A stretch of 64,000 nucleotides of DNA from Salvelinus alpinus (GCF_045679555.1 NC_092096.1:17861612-17925611); one strand, 5' to 3'; positions 20,698-32,824 are shown, counted from the stretch's first letter. Made by a program: numbers and translations. Notes: generated by a model from the letters alone, not told the origin.

Positions 20698-23040
20698 CAA
20701 AATGGTAGTCCCTCCTCGGAGTACAGCAGAATGGTAGTGTCCCTCCTCGGAGTACAGCAGAATGGTAGTGTCCCTCCTCGGAGTACAGCAGAATGGTAGT
20801 GTCCCCCCCTCAGAGTACAGCAGAATGGTAGTGTCCCCCTCAGAGTACAGCAGAATGGTAGTGTCCCTCCCAGAGTACAGCAGAATGGTAGTGTCCCCCT
20901 CAGAGTACAGCAGAATGGTAGTGTCCCCCTCAGAGTACAGCAGAATGGTAGTGTCCCTCCCAGAGTACAGCAGAATGGTAGTGTCCCTCCTCGGAGTACA
21001 GCAGAACGGTAGTGTCCCCCCCTCAGAGTACAGCAGAATGGTTGTGTCCCTCTCAGAGTACAGCAGAATGGTAGTGTTCCCCCTCAGAGTACAGCAGAAT
21101 GGTAGTGTCCCTCCCAGAGTACAGCAGAATGGTAGTGTCCCCCTCAGAGTAGAGCAGAATGGTAGTGTTCCCCCCCAGAGTACAGCAGAATGGTAGTGTC
21201 CCCCCCCCCCCCCCAGAGTACAGCGGAATGGTAGTGTCCCCCTCAGAGTAGAGCAGAATGGTAGTGTCCCCCTCAGAGTAGAGCAGAATGGTAGTGTTCC
21301 CCCTCAGAGTACAGTGGAATGGTAGTGTCCCCCCTCAGAGTACAGCAGAATGGAAGTGTCCCCCTCAGAGTAGAGCAGAATAGTAGTGTCCCCCTCGGAG
21401 TACAGCAGAATGGTAGTGTCCCTCCCAGAGTACAGCAGAATGGTAGTGTCCCTCCCAGAGTACAGCAGAATGGTAGTGTCCCCCTCAGAGTACAGCAGAA
21501 TGGTAGTGTCCCCCTCAGAGTACAGCAGAATGGTAGTGTCCCCCTCAGAGTACAGCAGAATGGTAGTGTCCCCCCCAGAGTACAGCGGAATGTCAGTGTC
21601 CCCCTCAGAGTACAGCAGAATAGTAGTGTCCCCCTCAGAGTACAGCAGAATGGTAGTGTCCCCCCCAGAGTACAGCAGAATGGTAGTGTCCCTCCTCGGA
21701 GTACAGCAGAATGGTAGTGTCCCCCTCAGAGTACAGCAGAATGGTAGTGTCCCCCTCAGAGTACAGCAGAATGGTAGTGTCCCCCTCAGAGTACAGCAGA
21801 ATGGTAGTGTCCCCCTCAGAGTACAGCAGAATGGTAGTGTCCCCCTCAGAGTACAGCAGAATGGTAGTGTCCCCCTCAGAGTAGAGCAGAATGGTAGTTC
21901 CCCCCTCAGAGTACAGCAGAATGGTAGTGTCCCCCTCAGAGTACAGCAGAATGGTAGTGTCCCCCTCAGAGTACAGCAGAATGGTAGTCTCCCCCTCAGA
22001 GTACAGCAGAATGGTAGTGTCCCCCTCAGAGTACAGCAGAATGGTAGTGTCCCCCTCAGAGCACAGCAGAATGGTAGTGTCCCCCTCAGAGTACAGCAGA
22101 ATGGTAGTGTCCCCCTCAGAGTACAGCAGAATGGTAGTGTCCCCCTCAGAGTACAGCAGAATGGTAGTGTCCCCCTCAGAGTACAGCAGAATGGTAGTCT
22201 CCCCCTCAGAGTACAGCAGAATGGTAGTCTCCCCCTCAGAGTACAGCAGAATGGTAGTGTCCCCCTCAGAGTACAGCAGAATGGTAGTGTCCCTCTCAGA
22301 GTACAGAAGAATGGTAGTCTCCCCCTCAGAGTACAGCAGAATGGTAGTGTCCCCCTCAGAGTACAGCAGAATGGTAGTGTCCCCCTCAGAGTACAGCAGA
22401 ATGGTAGTGTCCCCCTCAGAGTACAGCAGAATGGTAGTGTCCCCCTCAGAGTACAGTAGAATGGTAGTGTCCCCCTCAGAGTACAGCAGAATGGTAGTGT
22501 CCCCCTCAGAGTACAGCAGAATGGTAGTCTCCCCCTCAGAGTACAGCAGAATGGTAGTCTCCCCCTCAGAGTACAGCAGAATGGTAGTGTCCCCCTCAGA
22601 GTACAGCAGAATGGTAGTGTCCCTCTCAGAGTACAGAAGAATGGTAGTCTCCCCCTCAGAGTACAGCAGAATGGTAGTGTCCCCCTCAGAGTACAGCAGA
22701 ATGGTAGTGTCCCTCTCAGAGTACAGAAGAATGGTAGTCTCCCCCTCAGAGTACAGCAGAATGGTAGTGTCCCTCTCAGAGTACAGAAGAATGGTAGTGT
22801 CCCCCTCAGAGTACAGCAGAATGGTAGTGTCCCCCTCAGAGTACAGCAGAATGGTAGTGTCCCCCTCAGAGTACAGCAGAATGGTAGTGTCCCCCTCAGA
22901 GTACAGCAGAATGGTAGTGTCCCCCTCAGAGTACAGCAGAATGGTAGTCTCCCCCTCAGAGTACAGCAGAATGGTAGTGTCCCCCTCAGAGTACAGCAGA
23001 ATGGTAGTGTCCCTCTCAGAGTACAGCAGAATGGTAGAAT
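20698..23040. repeat. 30-bp minisatellite, about 78 copies
   Basis: The unit contains CCCCCTCAGAGTACAGCAGA and ATGGTAGTGT. The left part (20698-21700) is heterogeneous in length (CCTCCC, CCTCCTCGG, poly-C runs up to 14). The right part (21720-23035) is in strict 30 bp register with a few substitutions. Because 30 is a multiple of three, frames of up to 444 codons (VVSPSEYSRM repeats) occur. No splice or codon evidence supports a gene. Confidence 0.95.
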
Positions 23041-23460
23041 GGTACAGTATTAATATTATACCTTCTGTTGGTACATTTTTATTAAGCTGTGTGGGTTTTC
23101 ACAATTATTTCCAGACACATATCTCTGCCAGTTCATTGATCCTGAACTCTGAGGGGGTCCTGTCTGGGCTGTCCTGTCTGGGTCCTGTCTGGGCTGTGCA
23201 TGAAAACCATCCAATTAAAATCTGAGGTGAAGGCACAAACAAAAGTCATTGGAAGGCTAAGTGTTACTAAGCATGAAAGTTTTGAGTTTCCAACCACTGC
23301 TCTCCTCCTGTTTTATAACAGGAGATCTAGACAATAAAGAAGCAAATTTTTATACAAGTTTTTGTTGGTTTTGTCATCAGAAAACATCTGGTAAAATCCA
23401 TCCAAATCTCACATCCACTTAAACATTTGAAAAGCTTCCACAAAACGGATTAAATTAAAC
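23041..23460. other. No gene recognised
   Basis: Unique sequence with a small CTGTCTGGG duplication near 23160-23190. Confidence 0.4.
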
Positions 23461-23472
23461 AGTCTATTAAAC

Positions 23473-23502
23473 ACTCTGTACCTCCTCCAGGAGGTACAGA
23501 GT
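23473..23502. repeat. Perfect 14-bp inverted repeat
   Basis: ACTCTGTACCTCCT and AGGAGGTACAGAGT are exact reverse complements separated by CC. It lies at the left border of the older repeat interrupted by the solo LTR at 23672. Confidence 0.85.
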
Positions 23503-24218
23503 GGCAGACAGGCTCGAGGTCAAGTCAGGCAGAATGGTCAGGCAGGCGGGTACAGAGTCCAGAACAGGCAAGAGTCAAAACCGGGAGGACTAGAAAAAGG
23601 AGAAAAGGCAAAGCAGGAAAATGGGAAAAACTGCTGGTAGACTTGGACATACAAGACGAACTGGCACAGAGTGTCACGATCGTCTATGGGTGAGAGAGAG
23701 GACCAAGGCGCAGCGTGTGCAAAATACATTCTCCTTTAATTTGAGAAAGGAAAAAACACGAAACGAACACTGATAACAAACTAAACAAAAACAACAAACG
23801 ACCGTGAAGCTAACGACGTAGGTGCATACACAAGCAACAAACGTTCAACATAGACAATTACCCACAAAAACATGATGCCTATGGCTGCCTTAAATATGGC
23901 TCCCAATCAGAGACAAATGAAAGACATCTGTCTCTGATTGAGAACCACTCAGGCAACCATAGACTTACATAGACAACTACACTAGACACTACAAAAACAC
24001 ATACATACCCCATGTCACACCCTGACCTAACTAAAATAATAATGAAAACAAAGATAACTAAGGCCAGGGTGTGACACAGAGAGACAGGAAACACAGGGAT
24101 AAATACACTGGCACAGAGAGACAGGAAACACAGGGATAAATACACTGGGGAAAATAAGCGACACCTGGAGGGGGTGGAGACAATAACGAGGACAGGTGAA
24201 ACAGATCAGGGTGTGACA
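23503..24218 (-). mobile_element. Older LTR-related repeat interrupted by a solo LTR
   Basis: Sequence 23503-23671 (GGCAGGCGGGTACAGAGTCC, GAACTGGCACAGAG) continues after the solo LTR at 24077 with CAGAGAGACAGGAAACACAG and ends near 24218 with CAGATCAGGGTGTGACAC. Its end resembles the LTR terminus GGTGTGACA. A GGCACAGAGAGACAGGAAAC block is duplicated in tandem (about 24072-24148). I recognise it as a recurring salmonid repeat but cannot name the family. Confidence 0.55.
23672..24076 (-). mobile_element. Solo LTR (405 bp) with 5-bp target duplication
   Basis: The plus strand begins TGTCACGATCG and ends CCAGGGTGTGACA. The 5 bp CAGAG is present on both sides (23667-23671 and 24077-24081), which proves an insertion. 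In the sense (minus) strand the ends read TGTCACACCCTGGCC...CGTGACA. Two hairpins match those of the LTRs at 6783 and 52334: arms 24013-24027/24062-24076 and arms 23898-23913/23931-23946. The polyadenylation-like region lies near 23730-23745 on minus (ATTAAAGGAG). Confidence 0.88.
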
Positions 24219-24379
24219 CAGTCTCACTCTTAGTTCAATAAGTCAGGTTAGAACACAGACAGTAAAACTATTCACGATTGTTTCTGCAGTTTCTCTCTCA
24301 GATCGCACAATGGCTAACAATACTAATTATGACCTCATACATGAAGTAGAAAAATTATACAACTGACTTGAGCATCCGT

Positions 24380-24783
24380 TTTATTTTTCGTGATTACGAT
24401 CTCGTCTCTTTGCTGCAACTCCCCGCTCGGGAGAGGCGAAGGTCGAGTCATGCATCCCCCGAAACATGACCCGCCAAACCACGCTTCATAACACCCGCTC
24501 GCTTAACCCGGAAGCCAGCTGCACCAACGTGTCAGAGGAAACACCGTTCAACTGACTACCGAAGTCAGCCTGCAGGCGCCCGGCCCGCCACAAGGAGTCG
24601 CTAGAGCGATGAGCCAAGTATAGCCCCCCCAGCCAACCCCTCCCCTAACCCGGACGACGCTGGGCCAATTGTGCGCCACCCTATGGGACCCCCAGTCACG
24701 GCCGGTAATGATCGAACCCCAGGCTGTAGTGACGCCACAACACTGCGATGCAGTGCCTTAGACCTCTGCGCCACTCGGGAGGC
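24380..24783 (-). mobile_element. tRNA-derived salmonid SINE, full length
   Basis: In minus orientation it reads GGCCTCCCGAGTGGCGCAGA, the B-box region GGGGTTCGATCATTACCGGC, then GTGGCGCACAATTGGCCCAG, CTTGTGGCGGGCCGGGCGCC, and ends near GCAGCAAAGAGACGAGATCG. This is the best-preserved full-length copy in the window and serves as the reference for the expanded copies at 1 and 11240. Confidence 0.9.
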
Positions 24784-25023
24784 CGAGCTGCATGTGTTAT
24801 AGGACTCAAACAACATGATGTTTATGACTAACATCTGTTATAGGAATCAAACATGATGTTTATGACTAACATAGTGTAATCATATGGGCATATAGACTTC
24901 AGACAGATACTGTATTGTGCTTCATGTTGGATTTTCCACACTACACCATCCATGGACATCCAGAAAGACACTTGATATCTCTGTCCCACCATGTTTGTCA
25001 CGTTTGTGCATGTGTGTTTGTGT
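24784..25023. other. Short tandem duplication, no gene
   Basis: A block of about 40 bp, with AACATGATGTTTATGACTAA, is repeated at about 24809 and 24848. No exon is recognised. Confidence 0.45.
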
Positions 25024-25257
25024 GTGTAAGAGATAGACAGAGAGAGAAAGAGAGATAAATATAAAGAAAGAGAGAGAGAAAAAAGAGAGACAGAGAGAGA
25101 GAAGGAAAGAGAGACAGAGAGAGAGACAGAAAACAGAGCGAGACAGAGACAGAGAGAGACAGAGAGAGACAGAAAACAGAGAGAGAGAGAGACAGAGAGA
25201 GACAGAAAACAGAGAGACAGAGACAGAGAGAGACAGAGAGAGACAGAAAACAGAGAG
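25024..25257. repeat. GA-rich compound repeat
   Basis: GAGA runs contain a recurring GACAGAAAACAGAGAGA block at about 18 to 40 bp spacing. It is a purine tract on plus. Cys/Leu/Ser frames on minus are artefacts. Confidence 0.9.
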
Positions 25258-25496
25258 ATGGCACCCACACACTTCAGCTGTGGTTCCTCTCTCCCTCTCT
25301 CTCTTTCTCTCTCCCTCTTTGGGCTTCTCTCCACTGCTTTCCCTCCCTCAGCTTTTCCAGTCAAACCAGAGACAACCCAACAACTCCTACTATCACAGTC
25401 TATTCCACCATATGATCTCATCTGTCTGAGTTCCCGTCTGTCACTCTCTGATTGCTTCCCCATAGTGCTAATTCATCTGGGATATCCCTCCAACAC

Positions 25497-26075
25497 TAGG
25501 CCAGACTCCATGCTCTCACCTGGCCAGACTCCCTGCTCTCCCCTGGCCAGACCCCCTGCTCTCCCCTGGCCAGACTTCCTGCTCTCCCCTGCCCAGACCC
25601 CCTGCTCTCCCCTGGCCAGACTCCCTGCTCTCCCCTGGCCAGACTCCCTGCTCTCCCCTGGCCAGACTTCCTGCTTTCCCCTGGCCAGACTCCCTGCTCT
25701 CCCCTGGCCAGACTCCCTGCTCTCCCCTGGCCAGACTTCCTGCTTTCCCCTGGCCAGACTCCCTGATCTCTCCTGGCCAGACTCCCTGCTCTCCCCTGGC
25801 CAGACTCCCTGCTTTCCCCTGGCCAGACTCCCTGCTCTCCCAGGCCAGACTCCCGTTCTCCCCTGGCCAGACTCCCTGCTCTCCCCTGGCCAGACTCCCT
25901 GCTCTCCCAGGCCAGATTCCCTGCTCTCCCCTGGCCAGACTCCCTGCTCTCCCCTGGCCAGACTCCCTGCTCTCCCAGGCCAGACTCCCGTTCTCCCCTG
26001 GCCAGACTCCCGTTCTCCCCTGGCCAGACTCTCTGCTCTCCCCTGGACAGACTCCTCTGCTCTTCCCTGGCCAGG
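25497..26075. repeat. 23-bp minisatellite
   Basis: About 25 copies of a 23 bp unit, CCAGACTCCCTGCTCTCCCC followed by TGG, with CTTTCC, CAGGCC and GATCTC variants and occasional 3 bp deletions. Confidence 0.95.
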
Positions 26076-26326
26076 CGGATGCTGCAGCCTGCCTTTGATA
26101 GGTCTGCTTGGTAAATGGAGGAAACAGAGCTGGAGGTTCTGAGGTATCAACTATCCAGAGTCTCTGCTGTGTCCAGATCCTGGATGTGGGAGGCTTCTCT
26201 ACTACCAGCCCACTGTGATGCTCCGTTATGCTTCTTCAGTCAAACACCTGATGCATGAGATCAGTACAGAACAGTAGGCATGACTCCATCTTCTGTTGTC
26301 GTTACTGACATCATCTACATTCATAT

Positions 26327-27066
26327 CAAATCAAATCAAATTTATTTATATAGCCCTTCTTACATCAGCTGATATCTCAAAGTGCTGTACAGAAACCCAG
26401 CCTAAAACCCCAAACAGCAAGCAATGCAGGTGTAGAAGCACGGTGGCTAGGAAAAACTCCCTAGAAAGGCCAAAACCTAGGAAGAAACCTAGAGAGGAAC
26501 CAGGCTATGAGGGGTGGCCAGTCCTCTTCTGGCTGTGCCAGCATGGTGAAATAATAATAATCACAGTAGTTGTCGAGGGTGCAGCAAGTCAGCACCTCAG
26601 GAGTAAATGTCAGTTAGCTTTTCATAGACGATCATTCAGAGTATCTCTACCGCTCCTGCTCTCTAGAGAGTTGAAAACAGCAGGTCTGGGACAGGTAGCA
26701 CGTACGGTGAACAGGTCAGGGTTCCATAGCCGCAGGCAGAACAGTTGAAACTGGAGCAGCAGCACGGCCAGGTGGACTGGGGACAGCAAGGAGTCATCAT
26801 GCCAGGTAGTCCTGAGGCATGGTCCTAGGGCTCATGTCCTCCGAGAGAGAGAAAGAAAGAGAGAAAGAGAGAATTAGAGAGAGAGCATACTTAAATTCAC
26901 ACAGGACACCGGATAAGACAGGAGAAATACTCCAGATATAACCAACTGACCCTAGCCCCCCCCAACACATAAACTACTACAGCATAAATACTGGAGGCTG
27001 AGACAGGAGGGGTCAGGAGACACTGTGGCCCCATCTGATGATGATATCCCTGCAGGCCCTGTATCC
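26327..27066 (-). mobile_element. Common salmonid interspersed repeat (LINE 3'-end type)
   Basis: It begins with TCAAATCAAATCAAATTTAT, a LINE-type 3' tail in minus orientation, then GCCCTTCTTACATCAGCTGA, CTAGGAAAAACTCCCTAGAA, GAAGAAACCTAGAGAGGAAC, GGACAGCAAGGAGTCATCAT and, after a GA-rich stretch, ACAGGACACCGGATAAGACA. I recognise this long block as a frequent salmonid repeat. It carries no coding domain here. Confidence 0.7.
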
Positions 27067-27614
27067 ACAAATCACTCCCTCTGACTTTCAATAAGCTAGA
27101 GCATATTTGACCTTTAAACTCTCTGTCTGTTCCACAAGCCCACATACCCATCTACAAACACATACGCATCACCAAAAGTTACATCCAGAATGTGTTACAT
27201 AACATTGCAATTTCAGACTTTGGTGTCTGTCCGGAGAAGTCTAGAGTTTCACACAGCTGGCTGGGGTCAAAGGTCAATAGAACAGCCCATAGGTGACCGC
27301 AGTGGGTTGTCTCATGCTCCATCTGCTCCATTACTTCCACCTTGCTGACTGTGCAGCTCCTCTCCACCGTCCCCCTTCAATGTCTCCTTAGAGACACTGA
27401 ATCCCCTGCATGGCCATTCAAGCTGCATGTTGTCTGCACAAGTAATCAGTAGTAGACTAGGCCCATTAAAACTCCAGCAGCAGTTCATATGGCAGCAGCC
27501 TCACTGACTGTGTTAACAGGGAGCCCCAGTGACATTCATAACGTATTTTACTGAGAAGAGCTTTTAAGATCTTGCTAAATTGGCCTTCAAAAGCATGGCA
27601 TCTTGAGGTTGCGA
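27067..27614. other. No gene recognised
   Basis: Unique-looking sequence without identifiable exons. Confidence 0.4.
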
Positions 27615-27740
27615 TCCCAAATGGCACCCTATTCCCTACATAGTGCACTACTTTTGACCGGAGCCCTATGGGAGAGTCTATTTGCTGTGTGCCCTGGTCA
27701 AAAGTAGTGCACTACATAGGGAATAGGGGGCCATTTGGGA
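27615..27740. mobile_element. Fold-back MITE (126 bp)
   Basis: Arms TCCCAAATGGCACCCTATTC... and ...GAATAGGGGGCCATTTGGGA are inverted copies of about 46 bases each, including CATAGTGCACTACTTTTGACC. A short spacer separates them. It is a non-autonomous DNA-transposon-like element repeated in salmonids; a second copy is at 46848. Confidence 0.85.
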
Positions 27741-27974
27741 CACAGCGCTGAAGTCTGATTGGACAGTGGGGGGTCCTGGGCATTTACAACTGGAGCTGGC
27801 CTTGTATCTGAGCTGGGAACCATGATGGGTTCTCTGGGATCGTATTCTAACCTAGCAGAGACCAGAGAAGAAGAGAATAACTGCAACCAAGCGCTCTACA
27901 AGCTCTGCACACAACACAATGCCTGCTTTCTGCTGGGAAGGAAATACCTTCACACACACTGACACACAGTTGTC

Positions 27975-30505
27975 TTTCTCAGCAGACCGTGTCTCTGTAA
28001 AGTCTCAGCAGACCGTGTCTCTGTAAAGTCTCAGCAGACCGTGTCACTGTAAAGTCTCAGCAGACGTGTCTCTGTAAAGTGTCAGCAGACCGTGTCTCTG
28101 TAAAGTCTCAGCAGACGTGTCTCTGTAAAGTCTCAGCAGACCGTGTCTCTGTAAAGTCTCAGCAGACCGTGTCACTGTAAAGTCTCAGCAGACGTGTCTC
28201 TGTAAAGTCTCAGCAGACCGTGTCTCTGTAAAGTCTCAGCAGACCGTGTCTCTGTAAAGTCTCAGCAGACCGTGTCACTGTAAAGTCTCAGCAGACCGTG
28301 TCTCTGTAAAGTCTCAGCAGACCATGTCTCTGTAAAGTCTCAGCAGACCGTGTCACTGTAAAGTCTCAGCAGACTGTGTCACTGTAAAGTCTCAGCAGAC
28401 TGTGTCACTGTAAAGTCTCAGCAGACCGTGTCTCTGTAAAGTCTCAGCAGACCGTGTCTCTGTAAAGTCTCAGCAGACCGTGTCTCTGTAAAGTCTCAGC
28501 AGACCGTGTCTCTGTAAAGTCTCAGCAGACCGTGTCTCTGTAAAGTCTCAGCAGACCGTGTCACTGTAAAGTCTCAGCAGACCGTGTCTCTGTAAAGTCT
28601 CAGCAGACCATGTCATTGTAAAGTCTCAGCAGACCGTGTCTCTGTAAAGTCTCAGCACACCGTGTCTCTGTAAAGTCTCAGCAGACCGTGTCACTGTAAA
28701 GTCTCAGCAGACCGTGTCATTGTAAAGTCTCAGCAGACCGTGTCACTGTAAAGTCTCAGCAGACCGTGTCTCTGTAAAGTCTCAGCAGACCGTGTCTCTG
28801 TAAAGTCTCAGCAGACCGTGTCATTGTAAAGTCTCAGCAGACCGTGTCTCTGTAAAGTCTCAGCAGACCGTGTCTCTGTAAAGTCTTAGCAGACCGTGTC
28901 ACTGTAAAGTCTTAGCAGACCGTGTCTCTGTAAAGTCTCAGCAGACCGTGTCACTGTAAAGTCTTAGCAGACCGTGTCACTGTAAAGTCTTAGCAGACCG
29001 TGTCTCTGTAAAGTCTCAGCAGACCGTGTCACTGTAAAGTCTCAGCAGACCGTGTCTCTGTAAAGTCTCAGCAGACCGTGTCACTGTAAAGTCTCAGCAG
29101 ACCGTGTCACTGTAAAGTCTCAGCAGACCGTGTCACTGTAAAGTCTCAGCAGACCGTGTCTCTGTAAAGTCTCAGCAGACCGTGTCTCTGTAAAGTCTCA
29201 GCAGACCGTGTCTCTGTAAAGTCTCAGCAGACCGTGTCACTGTAAAGTCTCAGCAGACCGTGTCACTGTAAAGTCTCAGCAGACCGTGTCACTGTAAAGT
29301 CTCAGCAGACCGTGTCACTGTAAAGTCTCAGCAGACCGTGTCTCTGTAAAGTCTCAGCAGACCGTGTCACTGTAAAGTCTCAGCAGACCGTGTCACTGTA
29401 AAGTCTCAGCAGACCGTGTCACTGTAAAGTCTCAGCACACCGTGTCTCTGTAAAGTCTCAGCAGACTGTGTCACTGTAAAGTCTCAGCAGACCGTGTCAT
29501 TGTAGTCTCAGCAGACCGTGTCACTGTAAAGTCTCAGCAGACCGTGTCTCTGTAAAGTCTTAGCAGACCGTGTCACTGTAAAGTCTTAGCAGACCGTGTC
29601 TCTGTAAAGTCTCAGCAGACCGTGTCACTGTAAAGTCTCAGCAGACCGTGTCTCTGTAAAGTCTCAGCAGACCGTGTCACTGTAAAGTCTCAGCAGACCG
29701 TGTCACTGTAAAGTCTCAGCAGACCGTGTCTCTGTAAAGTCTCAGCAGACCGTGTCACTGTAAAGTCTTAGCAGACCGTGTCACTGTAAAGTCTCAGCAG
29801 ACCGTGTCTCTGTAAAGTCTCAGCAGACCGTGTCTCTGTAAAGTCTCAGCAGACCGTGTCATTGTAAAGTCTTAGCAGACCGTGTCATTGTAAAGTCTTA
29901 GCAGACTGTGTCACTGTAAAGTCTCAGCAGACCGTGTCATTGTAAAGTCTTAGCAGACTGTGTCACTGTAAAGTCTCAGCAGACCGTGTCATTGTAAAGT
30001 CTTAGCAGACTGTGTCTCTGTAAAGTCTCAGCAGACCGTGTCATTGTAAAGTCTTAGCAGACCGTGTCATTGTAAAGTCTTAGCAGACTGTGTCACTGTA
30101 AAGTCTCAGCAGACCGTGTCATTGTAAAGTCTTAGCAGACTGTGTCACTGTAAAGTCTCAGCAGACCGTGTCTCTGTAAAGTCTCAGCAGACCGTGTCTC
30201 TGTAAAGTCTTAGCAGACCGTGTCACTGTAAAGTCTTAGCAGACTGTGTCACTGTAAAGTCTCAGCAGACCGTGTCACTGTAAAGTCTTAGCAGACCGTG
30301 TCTCTGTAAAGTCTCAGCAGACCGTGTCACTGTAAAGTCTCAGCAGACCGTGTCTCTGTAAAGTCTCAGCAGACCGTGTCATTGTAAAGTCTCAGCAGAC
30401 CGTGTCTCTGTAAAGTCTCAGCAGACCGTGTCTCTGTAAAGTCTCAGCAGACCGTGTCATTGTAAAGTCTCAGCAGACCGTGTCACTGTAAAGTCTCAGC
30501 AGACA
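27975..30505. repeat. 26-bp minisatellite, about 97 copies
   Basis: The unit contains GTCTCAGCAGACCGTGTCTC and TGTAAA. Variants TCTCTG/TCACTG/TCATTG and CTCAGC/CTTAGC mix along the array, with CTTAGC confined to after about 28880. One unit near 29505 has lost AAAG. Confidence 0.96.
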
Positions 30506-30534
30506 CATACTGTACCAGCTCAAGTGAGGGCCAG

Positions 30535-31193
30535 CTTGTTTCTCTAGAGCTCTCCTGTTGGGCTGCTAGTAAACACTAGTTTCTCTAGAGCTCTCCTGTT
30601 GGGCTGCTAGTAAACACTAGTTTCTCTAGAGCTCTCCTGTTGGGCTGCTAGTAAACACTAGTTTCTCTAGAGCTCTCCTGTTGGGCTGCTAGTAAACACT
30701 AGTTTCTCTAGAGCTCTCCTGTTGGGCTGCTAGTAAACACTAGTTTCTCTAGAGCTCTCCTGTTGGGCTGCTAGTAAACACTTGTTTCTCTAGAGCTCTC
30801 CTGTTGGGCTGCTAGTAAACACTAGTTTCTCTAGAGCTCTCCTGTTGGGCTGCTAGTAAACACTAGTTTCTCTAGAGCTCTCCTGTTGGGCTGCTAGTAA
30901 ACAATTGTTTCTCTAGAGCTCTCCTGTTGGGCTGCTAGTAAACACTAGTTTCTCTAGAGCTCTCCTGTTGGGCTGCTAGTAAACACTTGTTTCTCTAGAG
31001 CTCTCCTGTTGGGCTGCTAGTAAACACTTGTTTCTCTAGAGCTCTCCTGTTGGGCTGCTAGTAAACACTTGTTTCTCTAGAGCTCTCCTGTTGGGCTGCT
31101 AGTAAACACTTGTTTCTCTAGAGCTCTCCTGTTGGGCTGCTAGTAAACACTTGTTTCTCTAGAGCTCTCCTGTTGGGCTGCTAGTAAACACCT
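30535..31193. repeat. 41-bp minisatellite
   Basis: 16 copies of a 41 bp unit with TTTCTCTAGAGCTCTCCTGT and GGGCTGCTAGTAAACA. The terminal variant CTAG versus TTG forms a left block and a right block. Each unit contains TCTAGAGCTC (XbaI and SacI-like sites). Confidence 0.96.
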
Positions 31194-31776
31194 CTCTTGA
31201 TTCGGGTGATGAGAGCTCTGGATGTTTCCATTGAGTGTCATTGTTGTCTGTGGGTCTGTTTCCATAGTTTGAGTTCTGGGCTGGGCTATTCCGCAACATG
31301 TCCTTCCAAGATCTGCGTGTTCAGAAGCTGTAATTTTGGTTTTGGAATAATCACAGGGTATCTCAGAAAAAAGCTCCTATATATATATATATAAACAGTG
31401 TGTTCCAGTGTGTTTGTGACCAAAGTGGGAGGAAAACATGGTGGAATATGTTGTGAATGCTCACATTAAAACAGAATGAGACTATTCAAGATGCCGTTAT
31501 TGTCCACGAAGGAAACAACACTAACTGCTTTTCAGCAATTCATACGACTAAAGTCTCACTGGTTGAAAATAAAACAAAAACATGCCACTTTGTCTTATTA
31601 TTATTATTTTAAAGTATTTTTACCATCTACAGTCTCAATATTATTTGGTCTTTTAAACCCATGAGGGTACCACTTCACATCATATTTAATGCCAGTCTAC
31701 ATTTATAGAGTGACAGTGTGTTTAGCACCAAAATACACATAGTAACGACACTATCATTAACCGCAGAGCCATGACA
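31194..31776. other. No gene recognised
   Basis: AT-rich unique sequence with a TATATATATATATA run near 31379. Confidence 0.4.
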
Positions 31777-32824
31777 TACACTGTATATACAACAGTATGT
31801 GGACACCCCTTCAAATGAGTGGGTTTGGCTGTTTCAACCACACCCGTTGCTGACAGGTGTATAAAATCGAGCACACAGATATGCAATCTGCATAGACAAA
31901 CATTGGCAGTAGAATGGCCTTACTGAAGAGCTCAGTGACTTTCAACGTGGCAGCATCATAGGATGCCACCCTTCCAACAAGTCAGTTCATCAAATTGCTG
32001 CCCTGCTAGAGCTGCCCCGTCAACTGTAAGTGCTGTAATTGTGGAGTGGAAACGTCTAGGAGCAACAACAATTCAGCCGCGAAGTGGTAGACCACTCAAG
32101 CGTAACGCTTAAAAATCGTCTGTCCTCAGTTGCAAATCTCACTACTGAGTTCCAAACTGTCTCTGGAAGCAACGTCAGCACAATAACTGTTCGTCGGGAG
32201 CTTCATGAAATGGGTTTTCATCGCTGAACATCTGGCAATCCGACAGACGAATCTGCGTTTGGTGGATGCCAGGTAAACGCAACCTGCCCCAATACATAGT
32301 GCTAACTGTAAAGTTTGGTGGAGGAGGAATTGGGCTAGGCCCATTAGTTCCAGTGTAGTGAAATCTTAATGCTACAGCATACAATGACATTCCAGACAGT
32401 TCTGTGCTTCCAACTTTGTGGCAACAGTTTGGGGAAGGCCCTTTCCTGTTTCAGCATGACAATGCCCCCATGCACAAAGTGAGGTTCATACAGAAATGAT
32501 TTGTTGAGATCGGTGTGAAAGAACTTGACTGACCTGCACAGAGCCCTGACCTCAACCTCATCAAGCACCTTTGGAAAAAATTGGTACGCCGACTTGCGAA
32601 CCAGGCCTAATTGCTCAACATCAGTGCCCGACCTCACTAATGCTCTTGTGGCTGAATGGAAGCAAGTCCCGGCAGCAATGTTCTAACATCTAGTGGAAAG
32701 CCTTCCCAGAAGAGTGGAGGCTGTTATAGCAGCAAAGGTGGGACAAACTCAATATTAATGCGCTTGATTTTGGAATGAGATGTTTGACGAGCAGGTGTCC
32801 ACATACTTTTGGTCATGTAGTGTA
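31777..32824 (+). mobile_element. Tc1/mariner-like transposon, internally deleted
   Basis: Terminal inverted repeats are present at both ends: CAGTATGTGGACACC near 31793 and its complement GGTGTCCACATACT at 32794-32807, each running to a terminal TACACT.../...GTGTA with TA at the border. The body is that of a salmonid Tc1 family of about 1.6 kb, shortened to about 1.05 kb. Confidence 0.9.
31915..32760 (+). pseudogene. Broken Tc1-like transposase
   Basis: The plus strand begins ATGGCCTTACTGAAGAGCTC and contains recognisable transposase segments: the helix-turn-helix region near 31975-32045, GGTGGAGGAGGAATTGGG (near 32319), TTTCAGCATGACAATGCCCC (second catalytic Asp region, near 32451), and CTTGACTGACCTGCACAG (normally [11 protein letters not shown]). 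Deletions near 32085-32110, 32222-32230 and 32330-32340, together with several stops (for example TGA for TGG near 32497), destroy the frame. The first catalytic Asp segment is missing. It is not functional. Confidence 0.88.

Noticed and set aside
20698-23225. Frames of 357 and 444 codons with VVSPSEYSRM-type repeats
   Set aside because: They are products of a 30 bp minisatellite. Overlapping frames are open as well, and the sequence beyond the array shows no protein-like continuation.
25258-26142. 294-codon plus and 225-codon minus frames
   Set aside because: Both arise from the 23 bp minisatellite at 25497-26075.
26296-26748. 150-codon plus-strand ORF
   Set aside because: It falls inside a common interspersed repeat read against its apparent orientation. 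No conserved domain is seen.
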